From Agrobacterium tumefaciens_K (lineage in GTDB: Bacteria > Pseudomonadota > Alphaproteobacteria > Rhizobiales > Rhizobiaceae): a stretch of DNA of 64,000 nt. Where the stretch lies: positions 2,542,001 through 2,606,000 of the forward strand of contig NZ_JAOEGC010000002.1 in assembly GCF_031801495.1 (NCBI RefSeq), given 5' to 3'. Below, one piece after another: positions 43,401-50,366 of the stretch; within the stretch, counting starts at the first letter, position 1; every line of letters begins with the position of its first letter. The position numbers and the translations under genes were made by a program. The notes under the pieces were generated by a model. That model had not been told where the DNA came from and did no database searches. It was given only the letters and a program-made list of their open reading frames with translations.

Positions 43401-45974
43401 ATCGGTCGAGCGCGGCACAAGGCCGGAAAGAAGCGAAAGGGTCGGCGCCACGAACAGCGAGAAGATCAGCAGGATCTGCCAGATCAGCGCGCCCAGCGGA
43501 TCCATGAAGTACCAGCCGAGGATGGACGCGAAGAACCACGCGATCGGGGTCAGCGAACGGCGCAGGTTATCGACCATCTTCCAACGGCCGATGGCAGTCA
43601 CGCCGCGTGCACGGTCGAGGATATAAGGCAAGAGCTGCCAGTCGCCACGCGCCCAGCGATGCTGGCGCGACACTTCCACCTCGTAGCGGGTCGGGAAATC
43701 CTCGACCAGCTCCACGTCGGTCACCAGCGCGCAGCGCGCGAACGAACCTTCGAGAAGATCGTGGCTGAGAATGGAGTTTTCCTCGATGCGACCCTTCAAA
43801 GCCGCTTCGAAGGCATCCACGTCATAAAGGCCCTTGCCCGTGAACGTACCTTCGGAGGTCAGATCCTGATAAACGTCGGAAACGGTAAAGACGTAAGGGT
43901 CGATACCGCGATTGATCGAAAAGACGCGTTGGAAGACCGAGGCGTCCTTGCCGGTCGTCAGGGACGGCGTGACACGCGGCTGCAGCAGGCCGTAACCTTC
44001 AACGACCCGGCCCGACACCGGATCGATGACCGGACGGTTGATCGGGTGATGCATCTTGCCGACCAGCTTGGTCACCGCATCACGCATCAGACGCGTATCG
44101 GCGTCCAGCGTCATGACATATTTCACGTCGGCCGGAACAATATTGGCGCCGCTGAGGAAGGTGGTATCCTTGTCTCCGCGCAGCAGCATGTTCAGTTCAT
44201 GCAGCTTGCCACGCTTGCGCTCCCAGCCCATCCAGCAGCCTTCCGCCGGATTGTAGAGGCGGCGGCGATGCAGGAGGTAGAACCGTGTCTTGCCGTCAAA
44301 GGCATAACGGCTGTTCAGCGCGGCGATCTCACGCTTCGCATATTCGAGAATCTCGAGGTCATCGCCGGACTGCTCCTGCTGCCCGTCCCGCCAGTCGCTG
44401 ACCAGCGAGAAATAGATTTCACCGTGCGGATTGGCGAGATAGTGCACTTCGATGTTGCGCATCATCTCATCGACGCTGTCACGGCTGGTCAGCATGCAGG
44501 GCACGGCCACCAGCGTTCGCGCGTCTTCGGGGATCCCGTTCTTGAATTCGTATCCGACCAGACGGAACGGCTTCACGAAGAAGGTTACCAGCGTATTGAA
44601 AAGACCTGTCGCACCTTCCGAGGCAGGCAGCGCGAACATCAGCAGGAAAGCCGTCACCACATACCAGGGCATGCCAGCTTCGGCCAAGAACCAGCCCACG
44701 GCCAGCATTGCAGCGGCGGTAATCAGCAGGACCGGTGCTGCAATCGACAGCCAGTTGAAGCTGCGCATCGAGCGGACGATGTGCTGGGATACCAGCGGCC
44801 GGTAGGCGATCTGCTTTTCAAGATCGAAGCGTTTCTGTCCGACGAGCACAGATCCGACATTGACGCGTTCACCGTCGTTTCCGGCAGCGGACTGAACGGA
44901 ACGCGCCATTTCCACGGCAGCGCGGGCAACCTCGACTTCGGTCTTCGGCGAACGTCGCGCCAGAAGCTCGATGGTGTTGCGATAGGTATTGCGCGAGCCG
45001 AAATCGAGCGTTTCGTAATCCGTTTCCTCGCGCAGAACCTTGTCGATGTGGCTGACTTCCTCGAACCAGACCGACCATTCCGTATCGTCGATTTCGCGCA
45101 GGCTCCTGACGATGTTACCCATCGTCACGTTACCGGAGGCGAGGCGGTTGTGCTCCGCCATCATCACGTTTTCAGCATCCGTACCGGCGGCATGCAGGCG
45201 CTCTTCGAGCCAAGCCAGCGCAAAGCCGGACGTCTGCGAGCCGTTTCTCAGACGATAGAGGAACTGGGTTGCAAAGGTAGGATCGTCAACCAGCGAATTG
45301 ACCTGGCCGAGCAATGCTGCCGATGCTTCGGCATCGTTCAGGCGGATGATCTCGTCGACAACCTCGTTCGCCTTCTGGCGCATGCGGCGCGAGCGCTCGA
45401 CACGAATGGAGATGCGGCGCAGGTTTTCGATAAGAACGAAACGGATGATGGATGGCAGCGCCCACAGCTCACCGATCTGCAGGGTCTTGGAGGTCTGGTA
45501 GCCATCGACCAGCGCCGTCATGTTCTCGCGGGTGACCGTGCTGTGCGTGTGCGCCACATAAAGCCAGCCGAGCGCCATGACGCGGGGGATGGTGACGCCA
45601 CCAACCGTCATCGTCGGCAATTGACGATAGAACTTGCGCGGGAAATCGCGACGGACCTCCTGGATCGCCTCTTCGATGACATAGTGGTTGTCGAGCAGCC
45701 ATTCCGCGGCGGGCGTGATCGTCGCACCGTTTTCCGCGTCGACCGCGGTTGTACGATAAACGCGCAGAATTTCCTTCTCGTTTTCACGATGGCGCTCGAA
45801 GAAATCGAACTCCATGAAACCGGGGAGACTGTCGGCGCCATCGCGGGAAAGCGCGGCACCGGCCTCGTACAATTCTTCGATCGTCATGTAGGAAGCGCGG
45901 ATCGAATCGTTGTGATCGATCTGCTTTGCTTCGGAATCACGGGCGGCGGCAGGCGGCGTAATATGAAATGACAT
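37476..45974 (-). CDS. chvB: Cyclic beta-1,2-glucan synthase ChvB/NdvB
   Basis: A 2832-residue inner-membrane enzyme that initiates, elongates, cuts and cyclises beta-1,2-glucan from UDP-glucose. The length fits the known family. Membrane segments start near residue 411 (SIAAPVLLITAAAMLAVGWF) with more after 815 and 970. The glycosyltransferase domain between about 480 and 820 contains MTLDADTR and further on RQHRWARGDWQLLP. The middle and C-terminal parts hold phosphorylase-like GH94 domains that control chain length, with GGDWNDGMNRVG near residue 2524. It begins MSFHITPPAAARDSEAKQ. Very long open frames on the opposite strand are shadows. Confidence 0.98.
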   Translation of the reverse strand: MSFHITPPAAARDSEAKQIDHNDSIRASYMTIEELYEAGAALSRDGADSLPGFMEFDFFERHRENEKEILRVYRTTAVDAENGATITPAAEWLLDNHYVIEEAIQEVRRDFPRKFYRQLPTMTVGGVTIPRVMALGWLYVAHTHSTVTRENMTALVDGYQTSKTLQIGELWALPSIIRFVLIENLRRISIRVERSRRMRQKANEVVDEIIRLNDAEASAALLGQVNSLVDDPTFATQFLYRLRNGSQTSGFALAWLEERLHAAGTDAENVMMAEHNRLASGNVTMGNIVRSLREIDDTEWSVWFEEVSHIDKVLREETDYETLDFGSRNTYRNTIELLARRSPKTEVEVARAAVEMARSVQSAAGNDGERVNVGSVLVGQKRFDLEKQIAYRPLVSQHIVRSMRSFNWLSIAAPVLLITAAAMLAVGWFLAEAGMPWYVVTAFLLMFALPASEGATGLFNTLVTFFVKPFRLVGYEFKNGIPEDARTLVAVPCMLTSRDSVDEMMRNIEVHYLANPHGEIYFSLVSDWRDGQQEQSGDDLEILEYAKREIAALNSRYAFDGKTRFYLLHRRRLYNPAEGCWMGWERKRGKLHELNMLLRGDKDTTFLSGANIVPADVKYVMTLDADTRLMRDAVTKLVGKMHHPINRPVIDPVSGRVVEGYGLLQPRVTPSLTTGKDASVFQRVFSINRGIDPYVFTVSDVYQDLTSEGTFTGKGLYDVDAFEAALKGRIEENSILSHDLLEGSFARCALVTDVELVEDFPTRYEVEVSRQHRWARGDWQLLPYILDRARGVTAIGRWKMVDNLRRSLTPIAWFFASILGWYFMDPLGALIWQILLIFSLFVAPTLSLLSGLVPRSTDIVPQAHFHTIWSEIRATNAQVALRIVFIADAACMMTDAIARSLYRLLVSRKLMLEWRTAASIQSSAQRSVLGYYRQMWHAPVVALLGLLFAALPGDNAFLIGIPFALLWVLSPAVAWYVSQSAETEDRMFVSEHVSFELRKIARRTWRYYEAFVTPQENYLPPDNFQETPEPIVASRTSPTNIGVYLLSAISARQFGWISFAETIERIENTITTVEKMDKYRGHLYNWYHTDTLQTLGPRYVSAVDSGNLAGHLIAVSSACRDWAEAPSAHLQGNLDGIGDVAGILRETLKALPDDRKNLRPLHRRLEERIIGFSNALASVKREHEFASIRVINLAVLARDIQKLATNVDHEVKSTQSTEVTRWAQLLVECCEAHIADSAIDLTNMEPLRQRLTSLRDRSRNLAFSMDFTFLYRKDRRLLSIGYRVESKELDEACYDLLASECRLTSLFAIAKGDLPTEHWYRLGRQVVPIGAQGALVSWSGSMFEYLMPPLVMQERQGGILNQTNNLIVKEQMNHGRRLGTPWGISEAAFNARDHNMNYQYTNFGVPTLGLKRGLGQNAVIAPYASILASQYDPEGALENLDKLRKLGALGQYGFHDAVDFTPTRVPDGKVCAVVYNYYAHHHGMSIAAVANVAFDGVLRELFHSDPVIEAAELLLQEKAPREVPVMSAKYEPETPGKEQADLLRAEVRTIADPAVRDREVVFLSNGHYSTMLTSTGAGYSKWNGQAISRWKADPTEDRWGTFIFLRDTTSGQWWSATAEPRVIEGEKTKTIFTDDKAEFHKTVGDLQSVVECIVATEHDAEGRRVTMLNVGSEDRYIEVTSYMEPVIASEDDDNAHPLFSRMFVQTEIGRRGDVIRAWRNRRSPNEPGTVIAHLAADNAGPSRPTEFETDRAKFIGRGRSLAEAAAFDAGATLSSADGFTLDPVLSLRRTVRVPAGKKVSVIFWTIAAPSREEVDKAIDRYRHPDAFAHELVHAWTRTQVQMRHVGVTSQQAAAFQHLGRYLTYPDMHLRADSETLKTGLASQRALWPLAISGDFPIFSLRINDDMDMDIAREALSAHEYLRSRGVIFDLVIVNERAASYAQDMQHALDHISEGQRRINPADGGRPHVFSVRRDLMDEETWAALLAASRVVLHVRNGKIVDQINRAVSLFAAHRGPDGSTEAALARLPAPAFPVAEPVEDAEDLDFWNGFGGFTKNGQEYVVRLHGGQSTPHPWINVISNESFGFHISAEGAGFTWSRNSRDYQLTPWSNDPVVNRPGEAFYVSDVETGKVYTPFATLSRDPEAVFEARHGLGYSVFTGTADTVEVEVTQTVDREKPVKYSQVIVRNKGTKNRRLKVYAYVEWILGNNGQKSAPFILSRHDAESGAIFASNPYSIDYNARTSFLTMDSEASGFTTSRREFIGRFGSVQAPQSVVSGAVLAGNIEVDGDPCAALMQEIHLKPGEERHMMFVLGDADNADVAQALVKDARTADFQTALEESKAFWGSFTGQLQVSTPDAGFNHMVNSWLPYQALACRIMARTAFYQSSGAFGFRDQLQDTLAFLLYQPDLARSQILRAAGRQFVEGDVQHWWLPLTGAGVRTTISDDVVWLAYAVNQYVTATGDVAILDESIPFLKGPALMPGQHDAFFQPETAEKSASLYEHAALALDLAIQRTGENGLPLILGGDWNDGMNRVGVGGKGTSVWLGWFLAGALRDFIAIAEKRGDDAHVGKWAAHREKLRAALETAGWDGSYYRRGYFDDGTPMGSSESEECRIDSLGQSWSVLSGEGEAGRSRLAMDAVLEHLVDEKTGIIRLFTPPFSQTSHDPGYIKGYPPGVRENGGQYTHAATWVVLALAKQGRNQDAWNCFKLLNPVNHALDRDASQTYRVEPYVVTADVYGGDAAYAGRGGWSWYTGSAGWLYRAAVEGILGISRIDSKLQISPVLPDDWSGFSAKITLNGKTRDISVSRKAGTAEVSITVDGKAVANENGVVQIG

Positions 45975-46551
45975 CGGCTCGTATTCTAAAACGGTTTAGG
46001 TGCGTTGCTCGTCTTGCTCGGCATTTGCATCATATTGCTGAAAGCATCATGAAAACAAAACCGCAGTTATATGTCTCGGCCATCATGAACCTTTGCTGAA
46101 CCGGCGAAAGCGGAGCGCATTCCCGCGCATATTTCGCCGCTCGGCGCAAAGCCTGCTGCATACATGGCTGAAGCATCGAAATTCCATATATGGCGGATAT
46201 CTGTCAGAAAAACCGGAAGGTGAGAGGCCTTGGACATGGCCATTCCGTGCGGCTTTCGCATGCTCCCCCAAAGCGAAAACAATATCAGCAAGGCGGCCTT
46301 CCCCTTTCCGTCTCCCAATCAGGCAGTCACGCGGAATTCCCCCGCAATTCTACCACCGGAAAGACGTAACGCCCGGCATCGCCAATCAGTTCCATGCCAC
46401 CGGTTTCAGCCCGATGCAAGCGATGTTTCAAGGTGCGCCATCCAAACGGCGAAGGATCGGGTAGCGCACCCCGCACGCCGCGCCATTCTGCATTTACGCG
46501 GTCGTCGCAATGCTGGTATGGAGGAGGCCAAAGCCAGGGCAACGGAACCGC
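45975..46551. other. Divergent region between chvB and the M20 hydrolase gene
   Basis: This stretch of 577 bases has no gene I can support. Short open frames exist on both strands (for example 46093-46464 plus and 46067-46318 minus), but they lack good ribosome-binding sites and recognisable sequence. The chvB promoter should be near its right-to-left start around 46000. Confidence 0.5.
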
Positions 46552-47733
46552 ATGATGACCAGACAGACGGCAAACACCACCGCATTCTCCAACCACATGC
46601 CGGAGGTTGTAGCAATCCGGCACCATCTTCACAGACATCCCGAAATCGGCCTTTCCGAACATCAGACGTCTGACTTCATCGCCGGGCAACTCGTGGCCAT
46701 GGGCTATGAGGTGACAAGAGGGCTTGCAGGCACCGGCATCGTTGCCACGCTGCGCAATGGCAACGGTACACGCACGCTCGGCATCCGCGCCGATATCGAC
46801 GCGCTGCCGATCCATGAGGAAACCGGCGCCGAATACGCCAGCCAGCATCCGGGCGTCATGCATGCCTGCGGACACGACGGGCATACCGCCATGCTGCTGG
46901 GAGCGGCGAAGATCATCGCCGAGCGCAAAAACTTCGACGGAACTCTGCACCTCATCTTCCAGCCGGCAGAAGAAAACTTCGGCGGTGCCCGCATCATGAT
47001 CGAGGACGGCCTGTTCGAGCGCTTTCCCTGCGACGCGGTCTTCGCACTCCACAACGATCCCGGTCTGCCATTCGGCCAGTTCGTCCTGCGTGATGGACCT
47101 GTTCTTGCGGCCGTCGATGAATGCAAGATCACCGTCAACGGGTATGGCGGTCATGGCGCCGAGCCGCAGGCCGCCGCAGATCCCATCGTCGCAGGGGCAA
47201 GCATCATCATGGCGTTGCAGACGATCGTTTCACGCAACATCCACCCGCAGCTCTCGGCGGTTGTTACCGTGGGAGCATTCCATGCCGGCATGGCAAGCAA
47301 CGTCATTCCGGAAACGGCGGAAATGCTGCTAACCATCCGCTCTTTCGATCCGGGCGTGCGCGACGAGCTTGAAAAACGTATCCGCGCCATCGCCGAAGGT
47401 CAGGCCGCGAGCTACGGCATGGGCGTGACCATCGAATATGATCGCGGTTACAACGCCACGATCAACCACAAGGCTGAAACGGAATACGTCAACGAACTGG
47501 CAAAACGATTTGCCGGAGCGGAAAATGTCGCAGAGATGCCACGCCCGTCGATGGGAGCCGAGGATTTCGCCTATATGCTGGAAAAACGGCCGGGATGCTA
47601 TTTCTTCCTGGGAACCGCGCGCACGGACAACGATCCGCCGCTGCACCACCCAAAATTCGATTTCAATGACGATATTCTGCCGATCGGAACTGCGTTCTGG
47701 GTCGAGCTGGCGGAAGATTACCTGAAAGCCTGA
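46552..47733 (+). CDS. M20-family amidohydrolase (hippurate hydrolase type)
   Basis: A metal-dependent amidohydrolase of about 393 residues in the M20D group, which includes N-acyl-amino-acid hydrolases, hippuricase and IAA-amino-acid hydrolases. Family motifs are RHHLHRHPEIGLSE, GIRADIDALPI, MHACGHDGHTAMLLGAA with the metal-binding cysteine and histidine, FQPAEENFGGA and the late MGAEDFAYML. The start is uncertain: MMTRQT at 46552/46555 has a weak site, and the frame is open to 46510. It is divergent from chvB and alone in its unit. The natural substrate is unknown. Confidence 0.9.
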   Translation: MMTRQTANTTAFSNHMPEVVAIRHHLHRHPEIGLSEHQTSDFIAGQLVAMGYEVTRGLAGTGIVATLRNGNGTRTLGIRADIDALPIHEETGAEYASQHPGVMHACGHDGHTAMLLGAAKIIAERKNFDGTLHLIFQPAEENFGGARIMIEDGLFERFPCDAVFALHNDPGLPFGQFVLRDGPVLAAVDECKITVNGYGGHGAEPQAAADPIVAGASIIMALQTIVSRNIHPQLSAVVTVGAFHAGMASNVIPETAEMLLTIRSFDPGVRDELEKRIRAIAEGQAASYGMGVTIEYDRGYNATINHKAETEYVNELAKRFAGAENVAEMPRPSMGAEDFAYMLEKRPGCYFFLGTARTDNDPPLHHPKFDFNDDILPIGTAFWVELAEDYLKA

Positions 47734-47740
47734 CAGGCCA

Positions 47741-47780
47741 AGAAAAAGGCCGGTCCGAGGAGTGACCGGCCTCTGTTTTC
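47741..47780. terminator. Bidirectional terminator after the M20 gene
   Basis: AGGCCGGTC (47747-47755) pairs with GACCGGCCT (47764-47772); AAGAAAAA precedes it and CTGTTTTC follows, so both the M20 gene and the small convergent gene can end here. Confidence 0.8.
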
Positions 47781-47805
47781 TCGTATTCCCTCGAGAATGG
47801 GAGGA

Positions 47806-47949
47806 TCAGGGAACGAGACCGAAAATGACTGCGGCAACGAATGCAAAGCAGACACCGACAAGTGCAGCATGCACCGTATCGCGCCAGCTACGCTGCGCCT
47901 GAGAGTGCGGAACGAAGTCTTTTGCTTTTCCTGCTCTGGAATAAGACAT
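47806..47949 (-). CDS. Small membrane protein, 47 residues
   Basis: The frame begins at 47949 with ATG, has GGGAGC upstream, and reads MSYSRAGKAKDFVPHSQAQR to a TGA at 47806. The N-terminal 25 residues are polar and basic; the C-terminal part (AALVGVCFAFVAAVIFGLVP) is one membrane segment that reaches almost to the end, giving an N-in tail-anchored appearance. I do not recognise a family. It lies between the M20 hydrolase (convergent) and the FAD oxidoreductase (divergent) and has its own apparent promoter region. Good start context and a clean hydrophobic segment make it credible. Confidence 0.65.
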   Translation of the reverse strand: MSYSRAGKAKDFVPHSQAQRSWRDTVHAALVGVCFAFVAAVIFGLVP

Positions 47950-48171
47950 TAAGCGCTCCCTTTCTGCTGATCCGCCGAAGCGGACACCCGCTCATCTTGC
48001 TTAAAGAATATCGCTATTCCCCACTGTTTCAGTAGAGATGAAATTCCATAAGATCGGGCCAGAGGGAAAAATCGCTTCGTGACTTGCCGGTCACGAAGCA
48101 TCAATCTACCCATGACGCGGTGTAAACGCGACAAAGCGAATTCGGTTCAGGCCACCGGCAACTGGGAAGAA

Positions 48172-49272
48172 ATGACGGACATAGATGCAGTCATCATTGG
48201 CGCCGGCGTGATCGGTCTGGCAACAGCCCGCGAGCTTGCCATGCGTGGCCTCTCCGTTGTCATCCTAGAAAGTGAAGCGGAGTTCGGTTCGGCAACTTCC
48301 TCACGCAACAGCGAGGTTATCCATGCCGGGCTGTATTATCCGCAGGGCAGCCTGAAGGCCCGCCTCTGCGTCGAGGGCAGGCACAGGCTGTATGCCTTTT
48401 GCGAAAGCCACGGCGTCTCTCATCGGCGTTGCGGAAAACTGATTGTCGCCACAAACGATACCGAAACCGATATGCTGGCGGGTCTCCGGAAAAAAGGCGA
48501 GGCCAACGGCTGCGATGATCTTGAGCTGATCGACGGGGAGCGCGCCCTACGGCTCGAACCAGCCCTGTCCTGTACCGCCGCCCTCCTCTCCCCCTCCACG
48601 GGCATCATAGACAGCCATGGGTATATGCTCGCCCTTCTGGGCGACGCGGAAGATCATGGCGCCGCACTGGCGCTCAACACACCGTTCCTCAAAGCCGAGC
48701 CGGCTGGTAGTGGTTTCTTCGTGCATGTGGGCGGAAACGAGCCGCTGAGCCTCACCTGCCGCTTCCTCATCAATTCCGCCGGGCTCTTTGCTCCTCTGGC
48801 TGCGCAACAAATAGATGGGCTGCCAAAACAAGCGATTCCTGAAGCACGGCTTGCAAAAGGCAGTTATTTCGCTCTCTCCGGCAAGCAGCCCTTTTCGCGT
48901 CTCATCTATCCGGCGCCGCATACGCATGGCCTCGGCGTGCATCTCACACTCGATCTGGCGGGACAGGCCCGTTTCGGGCCCGATGTGGAATGGGTGGGCA
49001 GCATCGATTACGCCGTCAACCCGGAGCGCATGAGCGGCTTCGACGCAGCGATACGTCGGTATTGGCCGGGCCTTCCCAAAAACGCGCTGATCCCAGCCTA
49101 TTCAGGCATCCGCCCGAAGATTTCAGGCCCCAACGAACCGGCCATGGATTTTCGCATCGACGGACCGGAAGCCCACGGGCTTCCCGGCCTCGTCAATCTC
49201 TTCGGCATAGAGAGCCCCGGCCTGACCGCCTCTTTGGCGATTGCTCGGGAAGTTTCCGAAAGACTGATCTGA
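48172..49272 (+). CDS. FAD-dependent oxidoreductase, L-2-hydroxyglutarate oxidase-like
   Basis: A 366-residue DAO-fold flavoprotein. The FAD-binding beta-alpha-beta is VIIGAGVIGLATARELA, followed by SEVIHAGLYYP and GSLKARLCVEGRH, which are characteristic of the LhgO/YgaF group that oxidises L-2-hydroxyglutarate. The C-terminus has YSGIRPKISGP and GIESPGLTASLAIA, also typical. The start at 48172 has GGGAAGAA upstream; the open frame reaches 48079. It converges with the threonine dehydratase-like gene with two bases between stops. The exact substrate is inferred from family only. Confidence 0.85.
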   Translation: MTDIDAVIIGAGVIGLATARELAMRGLSVVILESEAEFGSATSSRNSEVIHAGLYYPQGSLKARLCVEGRHRLYAFCESHGVSHRRCGKLIVATNDTETDMLAGLRKKGEANGCDDLELIDGERALRLEPALSCTAALLSPSTGIIDSHGYMLALLGDAEDHGAALALNTPFLKAEPAGSGFFVHVGGNEPLSLTCRFLINSAGLFAPLAAQQIDGLPKQAIPEARLAKGSYFALSGKQPFSRLIYPAPHTHGLGVHLTLDLAGQARFGPDVEWVGSIDYAVNPERMSGFDAAIRRYWPGLPKNALIPAYSGIRPKISGPNEPAMDFRIDGPEAHGLPGLVNLFGIESPGLTASLAIAREVSERLI

Positions 49273-49274
49273 AA

Positions 49275-50249
49275 TCAGCCGAAACGGGAAAGCGCATCAG
49301 CCATGATCTCCGGATCGACATTGCCGCCGGACGCGACGGCGATAACCGTATCACCCGCCAGTTCGCTTCCATGGAACAATGCGGCAGCCAGTGCGACCGC
49401 ACCACCGGGCTCGATGACGATCTTCAGGCGATTGAAGGCCAGCACCATGGCGCGCAGCACCTCTTCTTCCGTCACGACAAAACCTGCCCCGCAAAGACCG
49501 GACATGAGCGGAAACGTGATATTGCCCGGCTGCGGCGTCACGATTGCGTCGCAGATCGAGCCAGACGTTGTGGAGTTCCGCTCGATCTTGCCGGAAGCGA
49601 GCGAACGCGCCACGTCGTCAAAGCGCTCCGGTTCGCAGGTGTGGACCCTGTATCCCGGAGCCTTGGCATCAAGCGCCAAGGCAATACCAGACGTCAGCCC
49701 GCCGCCGCCGCAGGGCACCAGAACCTCGGCAGCCTCGATGCCCAGCTCCGCACCCTGTTCGGCAATCTCAAGGCCCGTTGTCCCCTGCCCAGCAATGACC
49801 ATCGGCTCGTCGAACGGCTTGATCAGCGTCAGGCCACGCTCTTTCGAAAGACGATCGCCGATCGCGTCCCGATCTTCAGTTGCCCTGTCGTAGAGAACGA
49901 CGTCCGCGCCATAGGCTCGGGTGTTGTCGATTTTGATCTTCGGCGCATCTGACGGCATGATGATGACGGAGGGGATGCCATGCAGCTGCGCAGCCAGCGC
50001 CACGCCCTGTGCATGGTTGCCGGACGAAAAGGCGATCACGCCCTTGGCGCGTACATCCGCAGGCAAGGCGGACACCGCCGACCAGCCACCTCGAAATTTG
50101 AACGATCCGGTTCTTTGCAGGCACTCGGCTTTCACGAACAGTTTGCGACCGGCAATCTCATCCAGAAAATGCGACGACAAAAGCGGCGTTCGCACCGCAT
50201 TTTTGCCGATACGCTCACGCGCCGCTTCGATCATCGCAATATTCGTCAT
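49275..50249 (-). CDS. Threonine/serine dehydratase-like PLP enzyme
   Basis: A fold-type II PLP enzyme of 324 residues. The PLP lysine is in GSFKFRGGWSAV, the cofactor phosphate loop is VPCGGGGLTSGIALAL, and FSSGNHAQGVALAA is also conserved. It lacks the C-terminal regulatory ACT domains of biosynthetic IlvA, so it is a catabolic threonine dehydratase, a serine racemase/dehydratase or a hydroxyaspartate dehydratase. It is transcribed alone and has no neighbour that settles the choice. Confidence 0.88.
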   Translation of the reverse strand: MTNIAMIEAARERIGKNAVRTPLLSSHFLDEIAGRKLFVKAECLQRTGSFKFRGGWSAVSALPADVRAKGVIAFSSGNHAQGVALAAQLHGIPSVIIMPSDAPKIKIDNTRAYGADVVLYDRATEDRDAIGDRLSKERGLTLIKPFDEPMVIAGQGTTGLEIAEQGAELGIEAAEVLVPCGGGGLTSGIALALDAKAPGYRVHTCEPERFDDVARSLASGKIERNSTTSGSICDAIVTPQPGNITFPLMSGLCGAGFVVTEEEVLRAMVLAFNRLKIVIEPGGAVALAAALFHGSELAGDTVIAVASGGNVDPEIMADALSRFG

Positions 50250-50320
50250 CTGTCTGCTCCGGTGATTCTGATTTGCAGCGGGGAGATTAGGGGTTGAAAC
50301 GCGGCAGCGAAACAGCCCCG

Positions 50321-50357
50321 AAACAAAAAATCCCCGGCTGTGACCGGGGATTTCTTT
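50321..50357 (-). terminator. Terminator of the dehydratase operon
   Basis: AAATCCCCGG (50328-50337) pairs with CCGGGGATTT (50344-50353) around CTGTGA; on the minus strand the stem is followed by TTTTTGTTT. It lies just after the dehydratase stop. Confidence 0.88.
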
Positions 50358-50366
50358 GATGCGTGT

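Noticed and set aside
43164..45971. A 935-codon open frame on the plus strand opposite chvB
   Set aside because: It mirrors the codon pattern of the true ChvB frame in high-GC DNA, has no recognisable domain and lacks a start site. The same holds for the 632-codon frame at 40776-42674.
46093..46464. A 123-codon frame upstream of the M20 gene
   Set aside because: There is no ribosome-binding site and no recognisable sequence, and it is rich in arginine, serine and proline as is usual for false frames in GC-rich DNA.
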